This document shows, in pieces, positions 28,750-37,885 of a DNA stretch of 64,000 bases. Origin of the DNA: Lachnospiraceae bacterium. GTDB lineage: Bacteria; Bacillota; Clostridia; Lachnospirales; Lachnospiraceae. Location: positions 62,001-126,000 of the forward strand of contig JAAVYA010000006.1 in the NCBI GenBank assembly GCA_022790855.1, read 5' to 3'. Both the position numbers and the translations under genes were made by a program. The notes below the pieces were generated by a model that worked only from the letters and a program-made list of their open reading frames with translations, was not told the DNA's origin and searched no databases. The number at the start of each line of letters is the position of its first letter. Position 1 is the stretch's first letter.

Positions 28750-29328
28750 TTACTCTTCTTCCTGATTGCTCCGGGTAAAATATTCGTAAGCTTTCATTGT
28801 CATGGGATCAAGCTCCCCTTTCCCCTCTTTTAAGTACTCCAGAGTGTCTTCCAGGATGATCTTCATGGTTTCATTTAAATCTTGAAAAGCCGCTACCCTT
28901 ACATTAGGCAGATCCGGCGCTTTGTCACGATTTGGTTCAATGTAATCGGCAATATAAATGATCTTATCCAAAAGATTCATGTAAGGGGCTCCTGTGGTGT
29001 GTACTTTAATGGCATGGAGAATTTCCAGATCCTTAATCCCATACTGCTCTCTGGCCAAATACGCCCCTAATTTTGCATGAAGTAAGAAGGGGCTCCTCTG
29101 CTCGTAAGGAGTAATCTCGATTTTATTTTTGATGCAAAGCTGCATCTTCTTATCATTGGGAATGCATTTTGCACAGTCATGAAGCAGTCCGGCTATCATG
29201 GCCTTTTCCACATCTCCGCCATGGGCCATCGCAAGGGAAGCGGCGGTATACATCACCCCCATCGTATGGCGGTAGCGCTCTTTATCTAATTCTTTTCGAA
29301 GCTTTTTTTCAATATCAATTTGTTTCAT
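28750..29328 (-). CDS. yqeK: YqeK family HD hydrolase
   Basis: RYRHTMGVMYTAASLA, GLLHDCAK, HAKLGAYLAREQYGI; next to nadD. Confidence 0.93.
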   Translation of the reverse strand: MKQIDIEKKLRKELDKERYRHTMGVMYTAASLAMAHGGDVEKAMIAGLLHDCAKCIPNDKKMQLCIKNKIEITPYEQRSPFLLHAKLGAYLAREQYGIKDLEILHAIKVHTTGAPYMNLLDKIIYIADYIEPNRDKAPDLPNVRVAAFQDLNETMKIILEDTLEYLKEGKGELDPMTMKAYEYFTRSNQEEE

Positions 29329-30007
29329 ATGATTGATTCCTTATGTTCCGGTCCGGCACATGCCTGGTGGCTGCAGCGCCGTTGTCATATAGTTGATGCT
29401 CCATAATATAGTCTCTCACAGGTTCCGGCAACATATAACGTATGGTTCTTCCACTTCCTGCCCGCTCCCGGATATTTTGGGAAGATACGGAAAAATTGGG
29501 GGTATTTAACCGGAAGATCCGCTCTGTTCCATACCATGCATTCAGTTCATCCTTTTGTCTTTCAAAATTACTGCCGTCCACATCATCCCTTACGGCCGCC
29601 AATATGCAGGAAGCGTCCAGAATTCTTTTTGGATACTTCCAATGGCCAAAATCCTGCAGAGAATCTCCCCCCATAATGAAAAAGAACAGATCCTGGGGAT
29701 ATTGTTCCCTCAATCCTTCCAGTGTCCGATAGGTGTAATTAATACCGGCAGAATGAATCTCAAACAGGGATAAATCAAAGCATGGATTATCCCAAATAGC
29801 AAGACGTATCATTTCGCAGCGGTGGGCAGCGTCTGTCATATGCTGTTTGGTCTTATGGGGCGAATGCCCGCTGGGAATGAAAATAACCTTATCCAGTTGA
29901 TATTGGGCGGCTGCGTTTTCCGCAATCAGCAAGTGGCCGTAATGAATGGGATCGAAGGCTCCGCCCATAATGCCAGTTCTTATTTGCTTTTCACTCACAG
30001 GATACAC
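29315..30007 (-). CDS. nadD: Nicotinate-nucleotide adenylyltransferase
   Basis: GIMGGAFDPIHYGHLLIAE; SSQNIRERAGSGRTIRYMLPEPVRDYI. Confidence 0.97.
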   Translation of the reverse strand: MYPVSEKQIRTGIMGGAFDPIHYGHLLIAENAAAQYQLDKVIFIPSGHSPHKTKQHMTDAAHRCEMIRLAIWDNPCFDLSLFEIHSAGINYTYRTLEGLREQYPQDLFFFIMGGDSLQDFGHWKYPKRILDASCILAAVRDDVDGSNFERQKDELNAWYGTERIFRLNTPNFSVSSQNIRERAGSGRTIRYMLPEPVRDYIMEHQLYDNGAAATRHVPDRNIRNQSYETN

Positions 30008-30012
30008 CTCCG

Positions 30013-30303
30013 TTACCCTGGTAATTGAATTTTAGGATCCTTTTTGGAAGGACGGTATAAAATGATTTTTTTGCCGATCACATGAACCACCGAGGAATGG
30101 GTACGGCCTGCCAGAGTCTCTGCGATTTCCCCGGGATCGTCAAAACAATTTTTCAGTACGGACAGCTTAATTAATTCTCTTTTTTCCAATGCTTCATCTA
30201 CGGCAGCGGAAAACTCTGGCGTTAAACTGGCCTTTCCCACCTGAAAAATAGGCGTTAAATGGGTAGAGAGCCCTTTTAAGTAGGCTCGCTGTTTGCTTGT
30301 CAT
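30013..30303 (-). CDS. yhbY: YhbY-type RNA-binding (CRM domain) protein
   Basis: TSKQRAYLKGLSTHLTPIFQVGKASLTPEF; IGKKIILYRPS. Confidence 0.95.
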   Translation of the reverse strand: MTSKQRAYLKGLSTHLTPIFQVGKASLTPEFSAAVDEALEKRELIKLSVLKNCFDDPGEIAETLAGRTHSSVVHVIGKKIILYRPSKKDPKIQLPG

Positions 30304-30319
30304 ATAGGTGTTCCTCCTT

Positions 30320-30337
30320 CATGTAATGAATTACATG
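30320..30337. repeat. Palindrome between obgE and yhbY
   Basis: catgtaat-ga-attacatg, 8-bp perfect arms. Confidence 0.6.
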
Positions 30338-30345
30338 CTATATTT

Positions 30346-31632
30346 CTATTTATAGTAATCAAAGGACAATCCGTACATGCGGACCGTATCCCCTTCTTGG
30401 ATACCTGCCTGTTCCAGGGATTCCAATATGCCCTGTTCTTTAAGAAACTTTTGAAAAAACAGGAATCCTTTTTCTGAATCTATATTGGTATACCCCAGCA
30501 TTTTTTCAATTTTGGGGCCTTCCACGACATAAACGTCTTCTTTCGGCTCGTATTCCACCGTATAAGGTTCATTTTCAAATACGTTAAGCTCTGGAAAGTA
30601 TTCTTGTTCAAATACAATCGGCGTTTCGTCTACCGTGGAAAGAAGGTGGTTTACATGATACAGAAGTTCCTTTAAATTCTGGCCGCTGACTGCGGAAATG
30701 GGAATCACAGAAATTCCCTGGGGTTCAAACTCCTCCTTCAGCTTAGGCAGAAAGCTTTCCTGCTCATCGTAAATGGCATCTATTTTATTGGCGGCGATTA
30801 CTTGAGGTTTTTCCAGCAAGCTTGGATTATAAGCTTTTAGTTCCTTATTAATGGCATAAATGTCCGCTACCGGATCTCTGCCTTCCGTAGCGGCGGCATC
30901 CACCATATGGATCATAACCTTTGTGCGCTCAATATGCTTTAAGAATTCGTGTCCTAAGCCCACGCCCTGGGACGCCCCCTCAATAAGCCCTGGAATATCG
31001 GCAATGACAAAGCCCTGTCCCTGGTCTAGATCCACAACTCCCAGATTTGGATTCAATGTGGTAAAATGGTAATTGGCAATCTTGGGTCTGGCATTGGTGA
31101 CTCTGGACAAAAAAGTGGATTTTCCCACATTGGGAAAGCCTACCAGACCTACGTCTGCGATCACTTTAAGCTCCAGCCGTACTTCCAGTTCCATGGCAGG
31201 CTGCCCGGGCTGGGCATATTTGGGCGCCTGCATTGTAGCTGTGGCAAAATGCTGGTTCCCCATACCGCCTCTTCCGCCTTTTAAGATGACCTGTCTCATG
31301 TTTCCTCCGGATAGATCGGCAATCACTTTATCTGTTGCTGCATCCCGAAGAATGGTTCCTGCCGGCACCTTTAATACCAGATCGGCGCCATTTTTTCCAT
31401 GGCAATTGCGTTTCCCGCCCGGTTCTCCGTTCTCCGCAGCAAATTTGCGTCTGTGGCGGAAGTCCACCAGCGTATTCAGACCCGGATCTACTTCTAGTAT
31501 AATGCTTCCGCCGTTGCCGCCGTCGCCGCCGTCCGGCCCGCCGTTGGGAACATATTTCTCCCGGCGAAAAGAGACATGCCCATCTCCGCCTCTTCCTGAC
31601 TTTATGATAATTTTTGCACTGTCTGCAAACAT
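30346..31632 (-). CDS. obgE: GTPase Obg with C-terminal OCT domain
   Basis: Gly-rich N-domain (GGDGGNGGS), GFPNVGKSTFLSRVTNARPKIANYHFTTLNPNLGVV, DIPGLIEGAS. Confidence 0.98.
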   Translation of the reverse strand: MFADSAKIIIKSGRGGDGHVSFRREKYVPNGGPDGGDGGNGGSIILEVDPGLNTLVDFRHRRKFAAENGEPGGKRNCHGKNGADLVLKVPAGTILRDAATDKVIADLSGGNMRQVILKGGRGGMGNQHFATATMQAPKYAQPGQPAMELEVRLELKVIADVGLVGFPNVGKSTFLSRVTNARPKIANYHFTTLNPNLGVVDLDQGQGFVIADIPGLIEGASQGVGLGHEFLKHIERTKVMIHMVDAAATEGRDPVADIYAINKELKAYNPSLLEKPQVIAANKIDAIYDEQESFLPKLKEEFEPQGISVIPISAVSGQNLKELLYHVNHLLSTVDETPIVFEQEYFPELNVFENEPYTVEYEPKEDVYVVEGPKIEKMLGYTNIDSEKGFLFFQKFLKEQGILESLEQAGIQEGDTVRMYGLSFDYYK

Positions 31633-31683
31633 GGTCTCACCTCTCTTTGGGAAAAATCGCCAGGAACGACAATTTTTCTACAG

Positions 31684-31722
31684 CAAAAAACACAATAGAC
31701 CCGGCTGAAACAGTCGAGTCTA
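31684..31722 (-). terminator. Intrinsic terminator downstream of rpmA
   Basis: Minus strand TAGACTCGACTG-TTT-CAGCCGGGTCTA followed by TTGTGTTTTTT. Confidence 0.8.
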
Positions 31723-31732
31723 TCAAGTCTTA

Positions 31733-32023
31733 TTATTCGTTGCTTGCTACTGGATATACGGAAGCCTGCTTTTTGTCTCTTCCCTTGCGCTCAAACCTAA
31801 GAACGCCGTCCACCTTAGCGAATAAGGTATCGTCTCCGCCTCTTCCAACGTTAACGCCCGGATGGATCTTAGTACCGCGCTGTCTGTATAAAATATTTCC
31901 AGCCTTTACGAATTGTCCGTCAGCTCTTTTCGCACCTAATCTCTTAGATTCGGAATCTCTGCCGTTCTTGGTAGAACCAACTCCCTTTTTATGTGCAAAC
32001 AATTGAAGATTCATATTCAACAT
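31733..32023 (-). CDS. rpmA: 50S ribosomal protein L27 with N-terminal Prp-cleavable extension
   Basis: [39 protein letters not shown]. Confidence 0.98.
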   Translation of the reverse strand: MLNMNLQLFAHKKGVGSTKNGRDSESKRLGAKRADGQFVKAGNILYRQRGTKIHPGVNVGRGGDDTLFAKVDGVLRFERKGRDKKQASVYPVASNE

Positions 32024-32027
32024 ATTC

Positions 32028-32357
32028 TTACACCTCCTTGCATAAAACCGAAATATACTCGTCGCCATAAAATTCCTGTATTCCTTGTAAGCCCAAAAAC
32101 AATGACTTCAGAAGAAGTCTTCCTGCATCGGATGCCGCTTCCTGAAACCGGAAAGAGACCAAACCGGATTCCTCTTCCGTCTTTACCTCATATTTGTCAT
32201 GGGTAAAGGCTTCGATGGAATTCACGGTATTCAATACCAGCGCGGAAACGCCTGCGCATACGATATCTTCCCCTGCCTGGGCATACCCGGCATGTCCGAT
32301 ACTGTCAAAACCCTCATATTCCTGATCATGGTTCTTGTAAATCGTTACATGAATCAT
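32028..32357 (-). CDS. prp: Ribosomal-processing cysteine protease Prp
   Basis: [22 protein letters not shown] (catalytic His/Cys region), between rplU and rpmA. Confidence 0.95.
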   Translation of the reverse strand: MIHVTIYKNHDQEYEGFDSIGHAGYAQAGEDIVCAGVSALVLNTVNSIEAFTHDKYEVKTEEESGLVSFRFQEAASDAGRLLLKSLFLGLQGIQEFYGDEYISVLCKEV

Positions 32358-32373
32358 AATAATTTCCTGTCAA

Positions 32374-32679
32374 TTAGCCGTTAATCTTGTCAATCTTAAC
32401 CTTGGTGAAGGACTGTCTGTGGCCGTTCTTCTTATGATAGCCAGTCTTTCTCTTGTACTTATAGACAATCACTTTCTTGCCTCTGCCGTTGGCTACGACA
32501 GAACCCTCTACAGTTGCATTGGCTACATCTGCTCCAACCTTTAAGGAATCGTTGCTGACGGCTAATACATCGTCAAAAGTAACCTTCTCATCAACTTCCA
32601 AACCAAGCTTTTCAATGGTAATGATATCGCCTTCGGATACTTTGTACTGTTTTCCGCCTGTTGCTATAATTGCGTACAT
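32374..32679 (-). CDS. rplU: 50S ribosomal protein L21
   Basis: [47 protein letters not shown]. Confidence 0.98.
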   Translation of the reverse strand: MYAIIATGGKQYKVSEGDIITIEKLGLEVDEKVTFDDVLAVSNDSLKVGADVANATVEGSVVANGRGKKVIVYKYKRKTGYHKKNGHRQSFTKVKIDKING

Positions 32680-32758
32680 ATGGCACACCTCCTATTATCA
32701 TTACTCGCCAGCTTCGGTGCTGCTTTGGCAGTCTTTCTAACCTCGCTGTGCGGCATAC
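32680..32758 (-). ncRNA. Putative L21 leader (ribosomal protein autoregulatory leader)
   Basis: Structured leader between the promoter and rplU: GCCGCACAGCGAGGTTAGAAAGACTGCCAAAGCAGCACCGAAGCTGGC; assignment from position and recalled similarity only. Confidence 0.5.
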
Positions 32759-32764
32759 CGTTGT

Positions 32765-32793
32765 ATCATAGCATGAATCTCTCCATTCGTCAA
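32765..32793 (-). promoter_or_regulatory. Sigma-A promoter for rplU operon
   Basis: TTGACG-N17-TATGAT on the minus strand. Confidence 0.8.
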
Positions 32794-32841
32794 CCTTTAT
32801 TTTGCCGGATTTTTCCTGGTTTTTCCTGCCGTTTTTATGCA

Positions 32842-33045
32842 TTACATCTGATGTCTTACGATTTTATATTCATCGTCCAAACGGTAATAAGGACAATCGT
32901 GAAAGGATCCCGTCAGAAAGCGGCCAAACTCGTCTTCATCCAGGTTTACCATACAGCTATAACATTCATACTCTTCTTCATAACAGTAATTGGCGCAGCT
33001 CTCGCAGTTGGTAGCTGCAGTCTTTCTGTTTCGCCGTTGCTCCAT
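32842..33045 (-). CDS. Small Cys-rich protein (DUF6472-like)
   Basis: CESCANYCYEEEYECYSCMVNLDEDEFGRFL; GGAGC SD upstream of ATG. Confidence 0.7.
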   Translation of the reverse strand: MEQRRNRKTAATNCESCANYCYEEEYECYSCMVNLDEDEFGRFLTGSFHDCPYYRLDDEYKIVRHQM

Positions 33046-33113
33046 AATGCTCCTTACCTCATGGGATAAAATTTAGCTTTTGCCATATGTCCTCTTGTTT
33101 CCTGGAATATAGA

Positions 33114-33138
33114 GTTTACATAATTGAATTATGTAAAC
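33114..33138. promoter_or_regulatory. 25-nt perfect palindrome, candidate operator
   Basis: gtttacataatt-g-aattatgtaaac, 12-bp arms, between rng and the Cys-rich ORF. Confidence 0.65.
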
Positions 33139-33174
33139 TTACTATTTTTTTTGAAAGGAAGATGGCCGAATTGA

Positions 33175-34416
33175 TTACATAAACTGCTCTCTTAAGCTTT
33201 TCTTTACTTTCTTTCTAGTCATTTCAACCAGATTTAGTTTTGTAATATCCACCACCTGAACAGGCGTAGGATCCTTTTGGGTAAACCTCCTGAGGTCTTC
33301 CATCAGGCGTTTCTGATCCTCCCGTGATACCATATCAATAAAATCCACCAGGATAATTCCGGAAAGATTCCGCAGCCGCATCTGGAAGGCTATTTCTTCT
33401 GCAGCCTCTAGATTTACCTTAAGATAATGCTTCTGCACATCCCGTTTTCCGATGCTCTTTCCGGAATTTACGTCAATGACAGTCATAGCTTCGGTGGGCT
33501 GAATTACCAGATATCCGCCGGATTTCAGCCAAACACGTTCTTTTAAGGCTTCGTCTAATTTTACCTCAAGGCTATAGCATTTGCTTAAGGACAGAATATC
33601 ATCCTCATAAAATGACAGTTGATCTAAATCCTTCGGCTGATGTTCTTTCAAAAAACTGTGGATTCTCTGGTATAAAAAATCGTCGTCCGTCACGATTTTT
33701 TCAAGGCTCAAAGAAGGAGCATCCTGCAAAACCTGGATAAAATCCGGTTCCTGTTGTTTGACGCAGGAAAAGCAAGTCTGGTAACAGGCTCGTTCCAGCA
33801 AGCGTTCTGCTTCCTGTTTTAGATGAGCCAGTTCTTCCAGAATCTCATTATTTTGGGCAAACTTACAGTTGGTTCTTGCAATGACTCCCAGATTTTTAGG
33901 CTTCACATCCTCCAAAAGAGCCTTCAGGCGGCTGCGGGTCTCCCGGTCCAACTTTTTGGAAATCCCAAGGGAGTGGTTTCCGGTGGTCAGCGCCAGATAC
34001 CGCCCGGTAAAGTTCAGGTTTGTGGTAACTTTAGGAGGCTTCGTCTTCATACTCTCCCGTTCTACCTGAACGTAAAGCTCATCGCCCTGAACTAATTCAG
34101 GATGACTGCTCTTTTTTACAAACACAGGATTGACAAATTCCTCTAAGGGATAATAGCAGGGAACGCCGGGAGCTATTTCAATAAAAGCGGCGTTTAGGCT
34201 TTTCACCACATCTTTTACGCGCCCTACGTAGATATTACCCAGGATTTTTTGAAAGCCATGCTTTTTACGGGGGGAAGGGCGATCTAAGAGAACTTCCGAA
34301 ACCTCTGATTTTAGCTGAGAACTCACCTCCAGCATACGGTTCCCTTCGTAAAAGGCACAGACAATATATTCTTTTTCTTCTCTCGTTACAGTTGTGATAA
34401 CTAGACGTTGTCCCAT
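33175..34416 (-). CDS. rng: Ribonuclease E/G family protein
   Basis: GNIYVGRVKDVVKSLNAAFIEIAPG; TVIDVNSGKSIGKRD; IILVDFIDM. Confidence 0.94.
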   Translation of the reverse strand: MGQRLVITTVTREEKEYIVCAFYEGNRMLEVSSQLKSEVSEVLLDRPSPRKKHGFQKILGNIYVGRVKDVVKSLNAAFIEIAPGVPCYYPLEEFVNPVFVKKSSHPELVQGDELYVQVERESMKTKPPKVTTNLNFTGRYLALTTGNHSLGISKKLDRETRSRLKALLEDVKPKNLGVIARTNCKFAQNNEILEELAHLKQEAERLLERACYQTCFSCVKQQEPDFIQVLQDAPSLSLEKIVTDDDFLYQRIHSFLKEHQPKDLDQLSFYEDDILSLSKCYSLEVKLDEALKERVWLKSGGYLVIQPTEAMTVIDVNSGKSIGKRDVQKHYLKVNLEAAEEIAFQMRLRNLSGIILVDFIDMVSREDQKRLMEDLRRFTQKDPTPVQVVDITKLNLVEMTRKKVKKSLREQFM

Positions 34417-34452
34417 AATCTCATCTTAATCCTTTTACGTTTCATGTATAAT

Positions 34453-35199
34453 CTAAAGAATATCTTCCCCCAAACCTCCCAGAGGAAGAAACCCTCCCTT
34501 TTCATCTCTGGTGTAGACCTCCAGACGGTGGATTTGCATATTCATGCTGCAGTAACCCGGATGAATCTCCCATTCTTTTCGTTTCAAATAATCATAAAAT
34601 GCTTCCAGTACCAGTTCCGGTTTAATATTCTCTCCGCTTCCGGCTGATAATTGTAAAGCAAACCCGGGATTTGCTTCTTCAACCCCTTCCAGCTGATAGA
34701 TCAAGGGCTTCAAGTTTAAGATCCGCTGGCTTTTTTTCGTTTGTTTTGTCATAAGGATTTCTTCTTGACCGTCATAAAAGTCTTTGATTGCTTCTTTCAG
34801 CGCCGGAAGGGAAAAAGGATTCCTGAGAGGGTCCTTATAATGTACGGTATAGGAGGAAGCCGCCACAGAAGACATGGCGTTTGGAGCATGATCCGGCAGG
34901 CGTTTGTATTCCGTAACTTGAACACCTTCTACCATAACTTCATTTAAAGCTCTTAAAGCTTCTTTGGAGCTTCTGGAGCTATGGACTTCTATATCAAAAT
35001 ATTCTCCGTTACTGGTAATGCCAACGCCCAGAGGAGCTGCAAAGGACATAATTTGATGGGGGCTGAACCCTTCTGAATAAGCAATGTCAATATCTGCCCT
35101 GCGCATAGCCTTCTGAAAGTAACGCATCATATCCAGATGGCCGATAAAGCGCATAAGCCCATACTTTCGGAACTTAATCCTTATCTTCAAGGCACACAC
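34453..35199 (-). CDS. DUF2344/TIGR03936 family protein
   Basis: IRIKFRKYGLMRFIGHLDMMRYFQKAMRRADIDIAYSEGFSPHQ; adjacent to TIGR03960 gene. Confidence 0.92.
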   Translation of the reverse strand: MCALKIRIKFRKYGLMRFIGHLDMMRYFQKAMRRADIDIAYSEGFSPHQIMSFAAPLGVGITSNGEYFDIEVHSSRSSKEALRALNEVMVEGVQVTEYKRLPDHAPNAMSSVAASSYTVHYKDPLRNPFSLPALKEAIKDFYDGQEEILMTKQTKKSQRILNLKPLIYQLEGVEEANPGFALQLSAGSGENIKPELVLEAFYDYLKRKEWEIHPGYCSMNMQIHRLEVYTRDEKGGFLPLGGLGEDIL

Positions 35200-37039
35200 C
35201 TCCTTTGAATTGCAACGCTCCGCAACCGGAACAGCTCTTGCGGCAATTAGGGGTAACTACCCCTTCCTGGGCTCTCTCCCACTCCCGTTTTAAAAATTCC
35301 TTTGATACGCCGCAGTCAATAAAGTCCCAGGGCAGGATCTCATCCATTTCCCGTTTTCTGATATTATAAAAGTCAATAGAAATTCCGGCTTCTTCAAAGG
35401 CTGACATCCACTTTTCATTGTCAAAAAATTCCGTCCATGCGTCAAAGATACAGCCTTTTTCGTATGCAAGCTCCAATACCTTTGCTACGCGGCGGTCTCC
35501 CCTTGCAAAAACGCCTTCCAGCACCGTAACGTCAGCTTCATGCCATTGATACCTTAAGCTCTTCTTATTTTTCTGAAGCTTTAACTCGTCGTTTACTGTC
35601 TTCGCCCTAGCCAAATATTCTTCTCTGGGGCACATGGAGGCCCACTGGAACGGGGTAAAGGGCTTAGGTATGAAAAAAGAAGTACTGATGGTGATCTGGC
35701 ATTTGCCGTTTCGCTGCTCCTTTGGAATCTCGTAATAGCATTCTGCAATTTTCTCCGCCAGTCTTGGGATCTCCTTTTGATCTTCCTGATTTTCCGTAGG
35801 AAGCCCTAACATAAAGTAAAGCTTTACCTTCTGCCAGCCTCCCACAAAGGCTTCTTTCGCCCCTTCCAGTATCGCTTCTTCGGTAAGGCCCTTATTGATG
35901 ACGTCCCGAAGACGCTGAGAACCTGCCTCCGGTGCAAAGGTCAGGCTGCTTTTTTTCACATCCTGCACCTTGCTCATCACGTCCAGGGAAAAAGCGTCGA
36001 TACGCAAAGACGGCAAAGAAATGTTAATGCCCCGCCCCCGGCATTCCTCCAGCAAAAAGGAGGTGAGCTCCGGGAGATGGGAATAATCGCTAGAACTTAA
36101 GGAGCTTAAAGAGATCTCTTCATGCCCGGTGCTTTCAAGCATCTCCCTGGCCCATTCTTTTAACTGTTCTAAGCCTCGTTCCCTGGTAGGCCGGTAAATC
36201 ATGCCGGCCTGGCAGAACCGGCATCCCCTTATGCAGCCCCGCTGGATTTCCAGTACCACACGGTCCTGGGTTACTTTTATAAAAGGAACCAAAGGCTTGG
36301 TGGGATAGCTGGTATGATCCAGGTCCAGGACAATTTCTTTCTTAATTTTTGCAGGAATTCCGTCTACTTTTGGAGAAAACGAAAGAATTGTGCCATCTTC
36401 ATGGTAAGATACCTCATATAACGAGGGAACATAGATACCTGGAAGCTTTGCCGCTTCTCTCAAGAATTCTTTCCGGCTGCAGCTTCTTTCCCTGCAATCT
36501 AAGTATAAGGCAAATAAATCGTCATACCGTGTCTCGCCTTCTCCAATATAAAACAAATCAAAAAAATCCGCCAGAGGCTCCGGATTATACGTACAGGGGC
36601 CGCCGCCAATGACGATGGGATCTGTCATCTCCCGTTCACGGGTATGCAGCGGAATCTGGCTCAAATCCAGGATCTGCAAAATATTGGTATAGCACATTTC
36701 ATATTGAATGGTAATCATTAAAAAATCCATGTCACGTACCGGAGACTGGGTCTCTAAGGTAAACAGAGGGATTTTTTGTTCCTTTAAGATCTTATGAAGG
36801 TCCGGCCAGGGGGCGTAGACCCTTTCACAGTACATATCTGTTCGGCGATTAAACATATCGTATAAAATCTGCATTCCCAAATGGGACATACCAATTTCAT
36901 ACACGTCCGGAAAGCACATAGCCGCCCGCATCTTAACTTGGGCGGGATCTTTTTTTACCATATTCACTTCATTGCCCAAATAGCGGGCCGGCTTGTCCAC
37001 GGACAGTAAAATTTCATCTGATAATGCTGGTTTTATCAT
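35174..37039 (-). CDS. TIGR03960 family B12-binding-like radical SAM protein
   Basis: QRGCIRGCRFCQAGMIYRPTRER; FPDVYEIGMSHLG. Confidence 0.94.
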   Translation of the reverse strand: MIKPALSDEILLSVDKPARYLGNEVNMVKKDPAQVKMRAAMCFPDVYEIGMSHLGMQILYDMFNRRTDMYCERVYAPWPDLHKILKEQKIPLFTLETQSPVRDMDFLMITIQYEMCYTNILQILDLSQIPLHTREREMTDPIVIGGGPCTYNPEPLADFFDLFYIGEGETRYDDLFALYLDCRERSCSRKEFLREAAKLPGIYVPSLYEVSYHEDGTILSFSPKVDGIPAKIKKEIVLDLDHTSYPTKPLVPFIKVTQDRVVLEIQRGCIRGCRFCQAGMIYRPTRERGLEQLKEWAREMLESTGHEEISLSSLSSSDYSHLPELTSFLLEECRGRGINISLPSLRIDAFSLDVMSKVQDVKKSSLTFAPEAGSQRLRDVINKGLTEEAILEGAKEAFVGGWQKVKLYFMLGLPTENQEDQKEIPRLAEKIAECYYEIPKEQRNGKCQITISTSFFIPKPFTPFQWASMCPREEYLARAKTVNDELKLQKNKKSLRYQWHEADVTVLEGVFARGDRRVAKVLELAYEKGCIFDAWTEFFDNEKWMSAFEEAGISIDFYNIRKREMDEILPWDFIDCGVSKEFLKREWERAQEGVVTPNCRKSCSGCGALQFKGGVCLEDKD

Positions 37040-37070
37040 GGATTCTCCTTATATTCAGGTGGTTAAATTC

Positions 37071-37286
37071 ATGTACAAGTATAACCGATATATGATAAAA
37101 ACGCAAGATTGGACAATGAAAAGTTCATTGTATGAAAAAGAGAAGATTGAATATGGAAATCAAAAGACACGGGAAATAGCATTAAAAATGTTAAGGCGTA
37201 ATATTATCATCGTAGATATTATGAAGGTTACCGGATTAACGGAAGCCGAGCTTCTCCGCCTTCAGGATGAAAATGCACGATTTTAA
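37071..37286 (+). CDS. Small ORF resembling the C-terminal tail of Rpn/PD-(D/E)XK 'transposase' proteins
   Basis: GNQKTREIALKMLRRNIIIVDIMKVTGLTEAELLRLQDE; AGGTGG upstream; may be a remnant. Confidence 0.45.
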   Translation: MYKYNRYMIKTQDWTMKSSLYEKEKIEYGNQKTREIALKMLRRNIIIVDIMKVTGLTEAELLRLQDENARF

Positions 37287-37413
37287 CCAGGACTATAAAA
37301 AATATTGTAATCCGGCGATTCCGTCGCACTAAATCGTATGTGAAAGGAGATAATGCCTTTATTGTAAAGCGCTACCTCCTTTTCTCCGTTATCCTGCAAT
37401 TCACAGAACCTCT

Positions 37414-37713
37414 TTACGGCAGCTTTTTCATAGCCTCCATAATCTGTTCCGTATCCATATCTGCCTGGATATATTCGCACATCTGATCTGTGGTATATGT
37501 ATAAATATTCACATGATTCTTATCACAATACACAAATGCCGCAAACAACACAGCCGCAATCAAAAGCCGCAGCTTAAAATACCCCATTGCCGGAGCCGTT
37601 TCCTCTCCTCCTGGAGCCACATCCTGATATTGATTTGATTTTCCTGGTTCCTGAAAAGAAGCTTTGATCTGATTAATATAGCGCTTCCGCTCTTCCAACG
37701 TATTCGTCGTCAT
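37414..37713 (-). CDS. Hypothetical single-pass membrane protein
   Basis: One TM (LRLLIAAVLFAAFVYC); AGGAG SD upstream of ATG. Confidence 0.6.
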   Translation of the reverse strand: MTTNTLEERKRYINQIKASFQEPGKSNQYQDVAPGGEETAPAMGYFKLRLLIAAVLFAAFVYCDKNHVNIYTYTTDQMCEYIQADMDTEQIMEAMKKLP

Positions 37714-37726
37714 AAAACGCTCCTAT

Positions 37727-37751
37727 GTTTACATAACAAAATTATGTAAAT
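37727..37751. promoter_or_regulatory. Near-palindrome, second copy of candidate operator
   Basis: gTTTACATAA-caaaa-TTATGTAAAt; same 9-N5-9 geometry as 33114-33138. Confidence 0.6.
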
Positions 37752-37885
37752 CCTATCGATTTTCTTATTAAAATGTATGTCCAGAACAATATTTTATGAC
37801 AACAATCAGTTTCAGTTTCCACTGAAGTAAACATGGACACCCCTTTGCACATGACAGTAACCGCACCCAGCCGTTTTTATCTTTC

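Noticed and set aside
31073-31708. 211-aa plus-strand ORF
   Set aside because: Antisense to obgE, low-complexity Pro/Ser-rich, typical of out-of-frame translation of a Gly-rich gene.
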